The position numbers and the translations under genes were made by a program. A model generated the notes under the pieces. The model did not search any database and was not told where the DNA came from. It was given only the letters and a program-made list of their open reading frames with translations. From NCBI RefSeq assembly GCF_014654205.1, contig NZ_BNAW01000015.1:62001-126000 (forward strand): 64,000 nt of DNA, in the 5' to 3' direction. The DNA comes from Amycolatopsis bullii (GTDB lineage Bacteria; Actinomycetota; Actinomycetes; Mycobacteriales; Pseudonocardiaceae). Shown here one piece after another: positions 48,814 through 56,143 of this stretch; position 1 is the first letter of the stretch, and each line of letters opens with the position of its first letter.

Positions 48814-49566
48814 GGTGGTGAGGGTTAGAGAGCCGAGGTGGGAGAAGTGGGCGGCCACGCGGGAGCCGGGGCGGAGGGGGACCGCGTCCGTCATTCCGCC
48901 CGTCAGGACCAGCCAGCCCGGCTCCAAAGCCAAGCCCCGCGCGGCCAGGGCGTTGGCCGCCAAGGCGAGAGCCTCCGCCGGGTGGCCCTGGACCGCCGCG
49001 CCCGTGGCCGTGTCGACGATCTGGCCGTCGACCTCCAGCAACGCCGCCTCCAAGGAGAGGTCCACCGTCGAAGGCGGCACCCCCACCGGGCCCACGCTGA
49101 AGCACGCCGACGAGCCGTTGTCGGCCACCGCGTCCGGGAGCGTGAACCGGTAGTCCGCGTACCGGCTGTCGATCACCTCGATGCCGCCGTACACGCGGTC
49201 GACCGCGGCCAGGGCCGTCGCCGCCGTGACGCCCGGGCCCGCCAAGCGGCGGCCCAGCACGAACACCAGTTCCGGCTCCGCACGCGGGTGGATCAGCGAC
49301 GGCACCGGCACTCCCGCCGGCAGCACCATCGCGTCCGTCAGCCAGGCCAGCAACGGCGTGTCGATGCCCATCCGCTGCTGCTTGGCCCGGGACGTCAGCC
49401 CCAGCTTCACCCCGACCAGCGTCTCCCCGCGCGCCCGGCGCTGCCGCAGCGCCTCGTCCTGGATCGCGTACGCCGTGTCGACGTCCAGGTCCGGCCACTC
49501 CTCCGAGAGTGGCGCGCGCTCCGAGACCGTCCCCAGCAGCGCAGCGGCTGCCTCGCGCACGTTCAC
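48811..49566 (-). CDS. 2-oxo-3-hexenedioate decarboxylase / 2-keto-4-pentenoate hydratase family
   Basis: 251 residues, FAH-related fold of the MhpD/DmpH group. LVGVKLGLTSRAKQQRMGIDTPLLAWLTDAM, LIHPRAEPELVFVLGR (metal-binding Glu pair) and GIEVIDSRYADYRFTLPDAVADNGSSA are diagnostic. With the neighbouring paralogue it mirrors the XylI/XylJ (DmpH/DmpE) pair of catechol meta-cleavage, where decarboxylase and hydratase form a complex. GTG start overlaps the hydratase stop (GTGA). Assignment of the two roles between the pair is tentative. Confidence 0.82.
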   Translation of the reverse strand: MNVREAAAALLGTVSERAPLSEEWPDLDVDTAYAIQDEALRQRRARGETLVGVKLGLTSRAKQQRMGIDTPLLAWLTDAMVLPAGVPVPSLIHPRAEPELVFVLGRRLAGPGVTAATALAAVDRVYGGIEVIDSRYADYRFTLPDAVADNGSSACFSVGPVGVPPSTVDLSLEAALLEVDGQIVDTATGAAVQGHPAEALALAANALAARGLALEPGWLVLTGGMTDAVPLRPGSRVAAHFSHLGSLTLTT

Positions 49567-50354
49567 GATTCCTCCGAAAAGACCGCGGTGACACTGCCGA
49601 CGCCGGCGATCGTGGTGACGATCGTGTCCCCCGGCGACACCGGGATCGCCCGGGTCATCGACCCCGGCAGCACGACGTGCCCGGGTTCCAGGGTGACACC
49701 CAGCGGCCCCACCGTGTTCGCCAGCCAGACCAGCGAATTCAACGGCGAGCCGAGCACCGCGCCGCCCGCGCCCGTCGCCGCCACCGAACCGTTCCGGTAC
49801 AGCACACAGCCCGCCAGCCGGAGATCCACCGAACCCAGCGCAGTCGGCCTGCTCCCCAGCACCACCCCACCCGACGACGCGTTGTCCGCGATCGTGTCGA
49901 ACAGCGAGATCTTCCAGTCCTGGATGCGGGAATCGACGATCTCCAGCGACGGCAGCACGAACTCGACCGCCCGGACCGCGTCCGCGACCGTCACGCCCGG
50001 GCCGCGCAGGGCCGAGCCGAGCACGAACGCGATCTCCGGTTCGATCCGCGGCTGCAGGAACGCCGACGTCGGGATCGGCTGGTGCTCCAGGTGGAACATG
50101 CTGCCGGTGAGGTGCCCGTAGTCGGGCTGGTCGACGCCCATCTGCCGCTGCATCGCCGCCGACGCGAGGCCGACCTTGTGCCCGCGGACGGCGTCGCCGC
50201 CCTCGACCCAGTGCCGCACCTGCTCCTGCTGGATCCGGTACGCGTCCTCGACACCGGCGTCCGGATACGTCTTGATCAGCGGCTCGATCGGCTCGCGCGC
50301 GGCATAAGCCCGCGCCAGCGCCGAAGCGGCCTCCTGCACCTCGCTGACATCCAC
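49563..50354 (-). CDS. 2-keto-4-pentenoate hydratase
   Basis: 263 residues, MhpD/DmpE type. RGHKVGLASAAMQRQMGVDQPDYGHLTGSMF, LQPRIEPEIAFVLGSAL (metal Glu pair) and SLEIVDSRIQDWKISLFDTIADNASSGGVVLG. It should hydrate 2-hydroxypenta-2,4-dienoate to 4-hydroxy-2-oxovalerate. The aldolase and aldehyde dehydrogenase that usually follow are absent. Start GTG at 50354 has only a weak ribosome-binding site; other in-frame starts upstream exist. Confidence 0.85.
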   Translation of the reverse strand: MDVSEVQEAASALARAYAAREPIEPLIKTYPDAGVEDAYRIQQEQVRHWVEGGDAVRGHKVGLASAAMQRQMGVDQPDYGHLTGSMFHLEHQPIPTSAFLQPRIEPEIAFVLGSALRGPGVTVADAVRAVEFVLPSLEIVDSRIQDWKISLFDTIADNASSGGVVLGSRPTALGSVDLRLAGCVLYRNGSVAATGAGGAVLGSPLNSLVWLANTVGPLGVTLEPGHVVLPGSMTRAIPVSPGDTIVTTIAGVGSVTAVFSEES

Positions 50355-50493
50355 CGGAAGGACTCTGCCGTGCGCTCCGACCGCACACAAGCCACGATGT
50401 TCCACCCACCGGAACTCTCGCCAGACAACCTCTTGCGCGCGAGATAAATCAGGCGTAGCGTCGGAGCCACCACCAGGAAGGGACGTGAGGGAC

Positions 50494-50997
50494 ATGGCAC
50501 CGACCCCCGCCGAGGTCACGAAGCTCGCCGAAGCCCGCGACGCGCTGCGCGAGCGCCACCTGCGCCCGGCCGCCGAACGCCCGCCGACGAACGGCCGCGG
50601 CATCCACCACACCGCGCTGATCTCCAGCGACGTCGAGCGGACCATCGAGTTCTACCAGGACGTCCTCGGCTTCCCGCTCACCGAACTCATCGAAAACCGG
50701 GACTACCCCGGCTCCAGCCACTTCTTCTTCGACGTCGGCAACGGCAACGCGGTCGCCTTCTTCGACCTGCCGGGCCTCGACCTGGGCCCGTACGCGGAAG
50801 TCCTCGGTGGACTGCACCACCTGGCCCTCTCCGTCACGCCCGAGCGGTGGAGCGCCATCAAGGACAAGCTCGACGAAGCCGGCGTCCAGTACCTGCTGGA
50901 GAGCAAGACGTCCATCTACCTGTCCGACCCGGACGGTGCCCGCGTCGAGCTGATCTCCGACCCGCTCGGCGAGATGTACGGCGAGAAGATCGGCTGA
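50494..50997 (+). CDS. VOC family (extradiol dioxygenase/glyoxalase-like) protein
   Basis: 167 residues. Two beta-alpha-beta-beta-beta modules: GIHHTALISSDVERTIEFYQDVLGFPLTEL (His ligand) and GLHHLALSVTPERW (His ligand), with YLSDPDGARVELISDP supplying the Glu. A complete set of VOC metal ligands. Divergent from the hydratase pair, so it may take part in aromatic or oxo-acid metabolism; too short for classical catechol 2,3-dioxygenase. ATG at 50494. Confidence 0.85.
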   Translation: MAPTPAEVTKLAEARDALRERHLRPAAERPPTNGRGIHHTALISSDVERTIEFYQDVLGFPLTELIENRDYPGSSHFFFDVGNGNAVAFFDLPGLDLGPYAEVLGGLHHLALSVTPERWSAIKDKLDEAGVQYLLESKTSIYLSDPDGARVELISDPLGEMYGEKIG

Positions 50998-51053
50998 AAG
51001 CGTGGTCCGGGCGTCGCGCGCCAATTAGCCTGTGCGCGACGTCTGGAGGTCCG

Positions 51054-51626
51054 ATGTCCGACTGGTCGCTCTCCCGTGCGAAGGCGCGGCTCGATCACCG
51101 CGAGCTGCTCGACGAACTCACCGCGCGCACCCGGTTCGAGGTGCGGCTGCACCTGAACGAGCCGGCGACGAACGGCGCGTACGACGAGCTCACGAGCATC
51201 TTCGCGATCGGGCACGGCGAGTGCGCCGCCCTTCTCAAGCACCACCGGCTGCTGCCGTGGTGGGAGCGCGCGCTGCTGTTCCGGTACGCGCGGCGCCTGC
51301 ACGGCAAGGCGATCATGCGCAGTGTCGGCGCCGTGCCGGCGGAGGTGGCGCCGCAGGCGGCCCGCGCGTTCGGCGCCGAGATCGCCGAACTCGCGCCCGG
51401 CTCCGGGGACACCGGCGCGAAGTACGACCTGCAGGGCCGCGGCCTGCTGACCGTGTTCCGCATCGCCGTCGGCGCCAAGGGCGCGATCTGGCCCGACCGC
51501 CACGAGGTCACGACGACGTCCGCCCGCAACATCCTGACCTGCGCCGCGACCTTCGCCCGGCGGAAGCCGTGGCACGTGCTCTGGCCGGTCTACCGGGTGC
51601 GTGGCCTGCGGCTCTGGAAGCTTTGA
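51054..51626 (+). CDS. Uncharacterised 190-residue protein
   Basis: No family recognised. Soluble, basic at the C-terminus (RKPWHVLWPVYRVRGLRLWKL). Notable segments: FEVRLHLNEPATNGAYDELTSIFAIGHGECAALL, WWERALLFRYARRLHGKAIMR and GRGLLTVFRIAVGAKGAIW. Good codon bias for the genome and an ATG with GGAGGT upstream support it as a real gene. Confidence 0.7.
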   Translation: MSDWSLSRAKARLDHRELLDELTARTRFEVRLHLNEPATNGAYDELTSIFAIGHGECAALLKHHRLLPWWERALLFRYARRLHGKAIMRSVGAVPAEVAPQAARAFGAEIAELAPGSGDTGAKYDLQGRGLLTVFRIAVGAKGAIWPDRHEVTTTSARNILTCAATFARRKPWHVLWPVYRVRGLRLWKL

Positions 51627-51649
51627 CGCCCGCCGCGCGTTCCACCGGT

Positions 51650-52051
51650 ATGAACCCAGAGGAGATCCTCGCCGGCGCGAACACGATCGCCGTCGTCGGG
51701 CTGAGCCGCGATCCGGCCAAGGCCGCGCACGGTGTCCCGGCCGTTCTGCAGGCCCACGGCTTCCACATCATCCCGGTGCACCCGAGCGCGACCGAGCTGC
51801 TCGGCGAAAAGGTGTACCGCTCGCTGAAGGACATCCCGGAGCCGGTGGACCTCGTCGACGTCTTCCGGCCGTCGCCCGAAGCGCCGGGCATCGCCCGCGA
51901 GGCCGTCGAGATCGGCGCCAAAGCGCTGTGGCTGCAGCAGGGCATCGTCTCCGCCGAAGCACGCCGCATCGCCGAAGAGGGCGGGCTCGCCTACGTCGAG
52001 AACCGCTGCACCGCCGTCGTCCGCGCGACCGCCTCGATCTCGAAGCGCTAG
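51650..52051 (+). CDS. CoA-binding protein (YccU-like)
   Basis: 133 residues, Rossmann fold of the succinyl-CoA synthetase alpha N-terminal type. TIAVVGLSRDPAKAAHGVPAVLQAHGFHIIPVHPSATELLGEKVYRSLKDIPEPVDLVDVFRPSPEAPGIAREAVEIGAKALWLQQGIVS and the conserved ENRC near the end. Binds CoA; biological role unclear. Convergent with the NHL gene (4-base overlap). Confidence 0.9.
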   Translation: MNPEEILAGANTIAVVGLSRDPAKAAHGVPAVLQAHGFHIIPVHPSATELLGEKVYRSLKDIPEPVDLVDVFRPSPEAPGIAREAVEIGAKALWLQQGIVSAEARRIAEEGGLAYVENRCTAVVRATASISKR

Positions 52052-52653
52052 CCGGTCGCTCCGAAGTGGACGATCCGGTGGTTGCCCGGCTCGGCCACCC
52101 AGACGCCGCCGGCGCCGTCGTCGGCCATGTCCCTCGGTGAGCCGATCGGCTCGGCCGTGTCGGACAGCGCGGCGCCCGTGCGGGTGCAGAACCGGGCCAC
52201 GCGCCCGGTGTCGTCGACCAGCAGCCGCCCGGCGTGGTCGAGCGCGACCGCGCGCGGCCTGACCAGGCCGCCGAACTCGCGCACGAACCCGCCCCACCAC
52301 GAGAACTGCACCACGCGGCGGTTTCCGGTGTCGGCGACGTAGACGTGTCCCGCCGTGTCGACTGCCACCCCTTCCGGCGCCTTGAGCCGTCCGGACAGGA
52401 CGCGCACGAGCGCGCCGTCGTGGGTGAAGGCCTGGACCCGGTCGTTGCCGGTGTCGGCCACCCACACGCGGCCGCGCAGGTCGACGGCGATCCCGGACGG
52501 CCCCCGGAACTGCCCCGGCCCGGTGCCGGGCCCACCGAACGCACGCGGGAGCGCGGCGACTTCACTGCTGGTCACCGCACCAGGATCACCGGCCGCGAGC
52601 CACGGCGGCCAGGGCCGGGACGAGTGTTCAGCGACTGTTCCGCCCCCGCTCAC
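52048..52653 (-). CDS. NHL-repeat protein coupled to the gas-vesicle operon
   Basis: 201 residues with four NHL blades, each about 40 residues: PSGIAVDLRGRVWVADTGND, PEGVAVDTAGHVYVADTGNR, PRAVALDHAGRLLVDDTG, PRDMADDGAGGVWVAEPGNH. Four blades are fewer than the usual six of a propeller, so it may dimerise. The GTG start overlaps the gvpL-type stop (GTGA), hence translation coupling. No signal peptide. NHL proteins are not a known part of gas-vesicle clusters; a regulatory or scaffold role is a guess. Confidence 0.75.
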   Translation of the reverse strand: MSGGGTVAEHSSRPWPPWLAAGDPGAVTSSEVAALPRAFGGPGTGPGQFRGPSGIAVDLRGRVWVADTGNDRVQAFTHDGALVRVLSGRLKAPEGVAVDTAGHVYVADTGNRRVVQFSWWGGFVREFGGLVRPRAVALDHAGRLLVDDTGRVARFCTRTGAALSDTAEPIGSPRDMADDGAGGVWVAEPGNHRIVHFGATG

Positions 52654-53210
52654 CAGCTCCAGGGGGAGCACGTCCGCCGGTCGAGGAAGCTGTACGCGGG
52701 CAGCGGCCCGAGCCAGTCGGCCTGCACGCCGTCGTCGCGGGCCAGCCCGGCGACGGTGTCCCGGACGACGAGCAGGTCGCCCAGCCCGACCAGGAACGCC
52801 CACCGTTCGTCGGCGCTTTCGCCCGCCGGCAGCGCCACGGAGTCGCGGGCCCGTTCGGCGACCCGCGAGAGCAGGACGTCCGAGCGGGCCGCCCGCCACG
52901 CCGACCCGGGTTCGGTGAACCGCAGGCAGACGTGCACTTCGGCCAGGCCGTCGAGCCGGTCCAGGTCGGCCCGGTAGGTGTCGGCGGCCGGGGCGAGCAC
53001 CTCGCCGCGGACGGTGTCCTCGTCCTCGGCCACGGTGCCGAATCGGACCGGCAGCACCGGACCGCCCTCGACCAGCGCGGACACCACCGCCAGGTGGGCG
53101 GCCGGGTCGGGCTCGGGGTCGCCGACGACCATCGCGAGGTCCTCCCAGCAGACCGTGCGCGGTGCCCGCGGGTGCCCGGCCCGGACGACGCCGTAGAGCT
53201 GCAGCGTCAC
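52650..53210 (-). CDS. Gas vesicle protein GvpL/GvpF family (shorter copy)
   Basis: 186 residues. LYGVVRAGHPRAP, LVEGGPVLPVRFGTVAEDEDTVRGEVL and the C-terminal GPLPAYSFLD are hallmarks of GvpF/GvpL (VLPLRFGT, GPWPPYSF). GvpF/L proteins sit at the growing end of the vesicle and chaperone GvpA. Second of two in the operon. Overlaps the GvpA-like gene upstream by 4 bases and the NHL gene downstream by 4 bases. Confidence 0.9.
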   Translation of the reverse strand: MTLQLYGVVRAGHPRAPRTVCWEDLAMVVGDPEPDPAAHLAVVSALVEGGPVLPVRFGTVAEDEDTVRGEVLAPAADTYRADLDRLDGLAEVHVCLRFTEPGSAWRAARSDVLLSRVAERARDSVALPAGESADERWAFLVGLGDLLVVRDTVAGLARDDGVQADWLGPLPAYSFLDRRTCSPWSW

Positions 53211-53533
53211 GGCTGTTCGACGGGGACGGCGGGCTCCACCGGGACGGCGACGGCCGGGGTTGGCGGCGGGGGCGGGATCAGCCCGACGGTCTGATCGAGC
53301 CCGATGGAGACCTGCCCGGGGTTGGGCTGCTGCGCCTGCGCGTTCACCCGCTGCATCGCTTCGAGGTAGCGGATGTAGGTGTCGACGCTGGCGATCACGA
53401 CCCTCGCCTCGATCGGCAGCAGCTCGATCCCGATCAGCGACACCTTCACCGTGGCGTCGATGACCGGCCCCTTGTCCAGCAGGACGTTGAGGGTGTCGGT
53501 GAGGGTGCCGCCGGCCTGTCCCGGTCTGGTCAC
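53207..53533 (-). CDS. Gas vesicle structural protein GvpA-like
   Basis: 108 residues. TDTLNVLLDKGPVIDATVKVSLIGIELLPIEARVVIASVDTYIRYLEAM is the GvpA core (beta-alpha-alpha-beta), the closest in the window to the main rib protein. The C-terminal 40 residues are a Pro/Val-rich tail (GLIPPPPPTPAVAVPVEPAVPV) unusual for GvpA, and might be exposed on the shell. GTG start in a GTGA overlap with the gvpK-like gene. Confidence 0.88.
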   Translation of the reverse strand: MTRPGQAGGTLTDTLNVLLDKGPVIDATVKVSLIGIELLPIEARVVIASVDTYIRYLEAMQRVNAQAQQPNPGQVSIGLDQTVGLIPPPPPTPAVAVPVEPAVPVEQP

Positions 53534-53763
53534 TTCGCTCCTTCGGTCGCGGGGATTCCGTCGAGGGCCGCGCGGATCTCGGCGAACCGGAGCTCCAGCG
53601 CGATGAGGGCCTGGCCGAGCGCTTCGACCTGGTCCGGGGTGAGGGTGCCGGCGTCGAGCCGCCGCAGCGCCTGGCGCTCCAGCACTTCCTTGAGGACGTC
53701 GAGCACGGTGACGACCAGGTGCCCGAGCCCGCGGCCGGCGTCGGCGGCGATCCGCTGGGTCAT
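53530..53763 (-). CDS. gvpK: Gas vesicle protein GvpK
   Basis: 77 residues, normal for the short GvpK family. AADAGRGLGHLVVTVLDVLKEVLERQALRRLDAGTLTPDQVEALGQALIALELRFAEI matches GvpK throughout. Needed for vesicle assembly in other organisms. ATG start; the stop overlaps the next gene by four bases and the start overlaps the preceding stop by four bases. Confidence 0.92.
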   Translation of the reverse strand: MTQRIAADAGRGLGHLVVTVLDVLKEVLERQALRRLDAGTLTPDQVEALGQALIALELRFAEIRAALDGIPATEGAK

Positions 53764-54014
53764 CGGTGCGTCCCGTCGAGCCCGAGCAGCAGCAGCCGCA
53801 GGTCGAGCCGCACGAGGTCGATGCCGGCGAGGGAGACGATGACGTCGCCGGTGACGACGGCCCCGCGGTGCACGACCCGGTCGAGCAGATCGACGACGGC
53901 CTCGGCGGCGTTGGCGCCGGACGGGGTGAAGACCTCGGCGAGCAGGTCACCGCGGTCCGGCGCACCGGGGCCCGCGAGCAGGTCGCCGATCGCTTGCGTG
54001 CCCGCGTCAGCCAT
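53760..54014 (-). CDS. GvpA/J/S-family gas vesicle protein (short)
   Basis: 84 residues. AVVDLLDRVVHRGAVVTGDVIVSLAGIDLVRLDLRLLLLG is a GvpA-type core with the GVxxGDxxVSLAGIDLVxLxLRLLL pattern of minor GvpJ/GvpS proteins rather than of the rib protein. ATG at 54014, overlapping the preceding gene by eight bases. Confidence 0.8.
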   Translation of the reverse strand: MADAGTQAIGDLLAGPGAPDRGDLLAEVFTPSGANAAEAVVDLLDRVVHRGAVVTGDVIVSLAGIDLVRLDLRLLLLGLDGTHR

Positions 54015-54741
54015 TCGCCGTCGCTCCGAGCTCGAGGTCGGTGAACGAGTACGGCGGCCACGGCCCCGATGTCTCCACCGTCGCCCCCGCCGCACTCAGC
54101 TCGCGCGCGAACCACGCCACCTCCGCGTGGAACTCCGCCTCGCGGCCGGTTTCCACCAGGTACGCCGTGTTCATCAGCACCCCGTGCGGCCGCGCGCGCT
54201 CCACGCTGTCCGCCGCCTGGCGCCCCAACGCCTCCTGGAGCCGTCCCGCCGCGCCGGCCACGTCCTCGCGGGCGCGCTGGATCGCCTTCAGCCGTTCGCG
54301 CCGCCGGACCAGGTACTGCGTTCCGGTCAGGCCCGTCGCGTCCGGCCGGGTGGTCGCCGCCGGCTCGGTGTGCCGCACCCGGACACCCCATTCGCGGTGG
54401 CCCGCCACCTCGTCGAGGCAGCCGCGCGCCTGGTCGTAGCCCGCTTCGAGGAGGCGGCGGGCCGCGTCTTCGCCGTCGAGGACCGTGCCGAACCGCAGCG
54501 GCAGCACCGGCTCGCTGCGGAACACCGCGCGCACCACGGCGTCGTGCTCGCGGGCCAGCTCGGCGAGGGTGCCGTCGACCGGGTCGAGCGTGTCGATGCG
54601 GTCGAAGCGCGCCGGCGCCACCTCGGACACGACCACGCCGAGGTCGCGGTAGCCGATCAGCCGCGGCACCGAGCCGATGTCCAACGTGGACGGACGGTTG
54701 CGGGTGATCGCGTACGCGCACAGCCAGTTTCCGGTGCTCAC
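54007..54741 (-). CDS. Gas vesicle protein GvpF/GvpL family (longer copy)
   Basis: 244 residues. CAYAITRNRPSTLDIGSVPRLIGYRDLGVVVSEV at the start, SEPVLPLRFGTVLDGEDAARRLLE in the middle and HGVLMNTAYLVETGREAEFHAEV followed by GPWPPYSFTDLE at the end are complete GvpF signatures. GTG start in a GTGA overlap with the fusion gene upstream. An ORF extension upstream lacks homology. Confidence 0.92.
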   Translation of the reverse strand: MSTGNWLCAYAITRNRPSTLDIGSVPRLIGYRDLGVVVSEVAPARFDRIDTLDPVDGTLAELAREHDAVVRAVFRSEPVLPLRFGTVLDGEDAARRLLEAGYDQARGCLDEVAGHREWGVRVRHTEPAATTRPDATGLTGTQYLVRRRERLKAIQRAREDVAGAAGRLQEALGRQAADSVERARPHGVLMNTAYLVETGREAEFHAEVAWFARELSAAGATVETSGPWPPYSFTDLELGATANG

Positions 54742-55277
54742 CGGGGTTCTTCCCTCCCGCCCGGCAGCCGGGCCTCCAGTTCGGCGACGCGCGCCGCCAG
54801 ATAGGACGTGCCCAGTTCCGCTCGCGCGGCATTGGGGGCGAAGAACGGATCGTTCGTCCACCAGTCCATGCCCATTTCACGAGCGGTCTGCGCGGACGCG
54901 ATGAACAGCCGGATGCGCAGAGTCAGCAATTCGACGTCGACCACGCTGACGCCGATGTCACCGGCGATGACGACGCCCTTGTCGAGCACGCGTTCCAGAA
55001 TGTCCGCCAACGAATCGGACGAAGCGGCCAATCTGTCGACCTTCCTTTCAGGAATCAGTGGCGCCGCGAGCTCGACGACGTCGACGAGCACGGACCAGCC
55101 GCCGTCGCCGCGGCTCCGGATTCCGGTCACGGCGTGCGGAGTGAGCCCGGTCACCATGCCGAACTGGTCCTTCGCGGCCCGAATCGCGTCGGCGGCGCGG
55201 AGCCGGGAAACGGATTTCCCGGCGCCTTCGGGGGCATTCTTGTTTTGGGCAGGGAGCGGCAGTGGCGATTCCGGCAT
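54738..55277 (-). CDS. GvpO-like/GvpJ-type fusion gas vesicle protein
   Basis: 179 residues. N-terminal part (about 27-75; AADAIRAAKDQFGMVTGLTPHAVTGIRSRGDGGWSVLVDVVELA) looks like the first half of GvpO. It runs straight into a GvpA/J-type domain (about 83-145; SLADILERVLDKGVVIAGDIGVSVVDVELLTLRIRLFIASAQTAREMGMDWWTNDPFF). The two are separate genes in most clusters. ATG at 55277 has GAGGAAAG upstream. First gene of the gas-vesicle operon; the DNA-binding or chaperone role of GvpO is thus tied to a minor shell protein. Confidence 0.82.
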   Translation of the reverse strand: MPESPLPLPAQNKNAPEGAGKSVSRLRAADAIRAAKDQFGMVTGLTPHAVTGIRSRGDGGWSVLVDVVELAAPLIPERKVDRLAASSDSLADILERVLDKGVVIAGDIGVSVVDVELLTLRIRLFIASAQTAREMGMDWWTNDPFFAPNAARAELGTSYLAARVAELEARLPGGREEPR

Positions 55278-55462
55278 CGCTTTCCTCGTCGCAGGAAGTG
55301 TGCCCACCGTAGCAACACCGTGGACCGCGTGCAGCGACGTCGAGGAACGGTATTTTTCACCGGTTCGCGGCAACGATTGGGCGATCCGCGGCAACCGGCG
55401 GAGGCAAACGGCGCAACGAGCGGACGCCCAGCGGCACCAATTTCCGGAAAACGCGCGATTGA

Positions 55463-56143
55463 TTACGATCGAGTAACGTCCACCAGGCGGTAGCCGACCC
55501 CGCGGACCGTCTCGATGGTGTGGGTGCCGAACGGCGCGTCGATCTTGCGCCGGAGGTAGCCGATGTAGACCTCGACGACGTTCTCGTCGCCGTCGTAGTG
55601 CGCGTCCCAGACGTGGCTCAGGATCTCGTTCTTCGACAGCGCCGTGCCCGCCCGGCGCAGGAGGAACTCCAGCAACCCGAACTCCCGTGCGGTGAGCTCG
55701 ATCCGTTTTTGTCCCCTGTGGACGGTACGGGCGGAGGGGTCGAGCCGCAGGTCACCCGCCTCCAGCACGGCCGGGCGGGCGGGGGCGCCGCGGCGCAGCA
55801 ACGCGCGCAGCCGGGCGATGAGCACGACGAAGGAGAACGGCTTGGACAGGTAGTCGTCGGCGCCGAGGTCGAACGCGTCGGCTTCGTCGTACTCGCCGTC
55901 CTTGGCCGTCAGCATCAGCACCGGCGTCCAGTTCTCCGCCGCCCGCAGGCGTTTGAGCACCTCGTAACCGGACAGCTCGGGCAGCATTATGTCGAGCACC
56001 ACGACGTCGTAGGAGTGCTCGGTCGCCCGCCAGAGGCCTTCGCGGCCGGTGTGCGCGACGTCGGCGGTGAAGCCCTCGGCCACCAGCCCCCGCCGCAGCG
56101 TCTCCGCGAACTCGCGCTCGTCCTCCACGATCAGCAGGCGCAC
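55463..56143 (-). CDS. OmpR/PhoB-type response regulator
   Basis: 226 residues. Receiver with acidic pocket EDER, phospho-acceptor Asp in VVLDIMLPELSGYEVL, Thr in MLTAKDGEYDEADAFDLGADDYLSKPFSF with the Lys. C-terminal winged helix (about 128-222; ELTAREFGLLEFLLRRAGTALSKNEILSHVWD, VVEVYIGYLRRKID). GTG start after GGAGGAG; overlaps the kinase stop by one base. Targets unknown; gas-vesicle genes follow 185 bases downstream on the same strand. Confidence 0.93.
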   Translation of the reverse strand: MRLLIVEDEREFAETLRRGLVAEGFTADVAHTGREGLWRATEHSYDVVVLDIMLPELSGYEVLKRLRAAENWTPVLMLTAKDGEYDEADAFDLGADDYLSKPFSFVVLIARLRALLRRGAPARPAVLEAGDLRLDPSARTVHRGQKRIELTAREFGLLEFLLRRAGTALSKNEILSHVWDAHYDGDENVVEVYIGYLRRKIDAPFGTHTIETVRGVGYRLVDVTRS

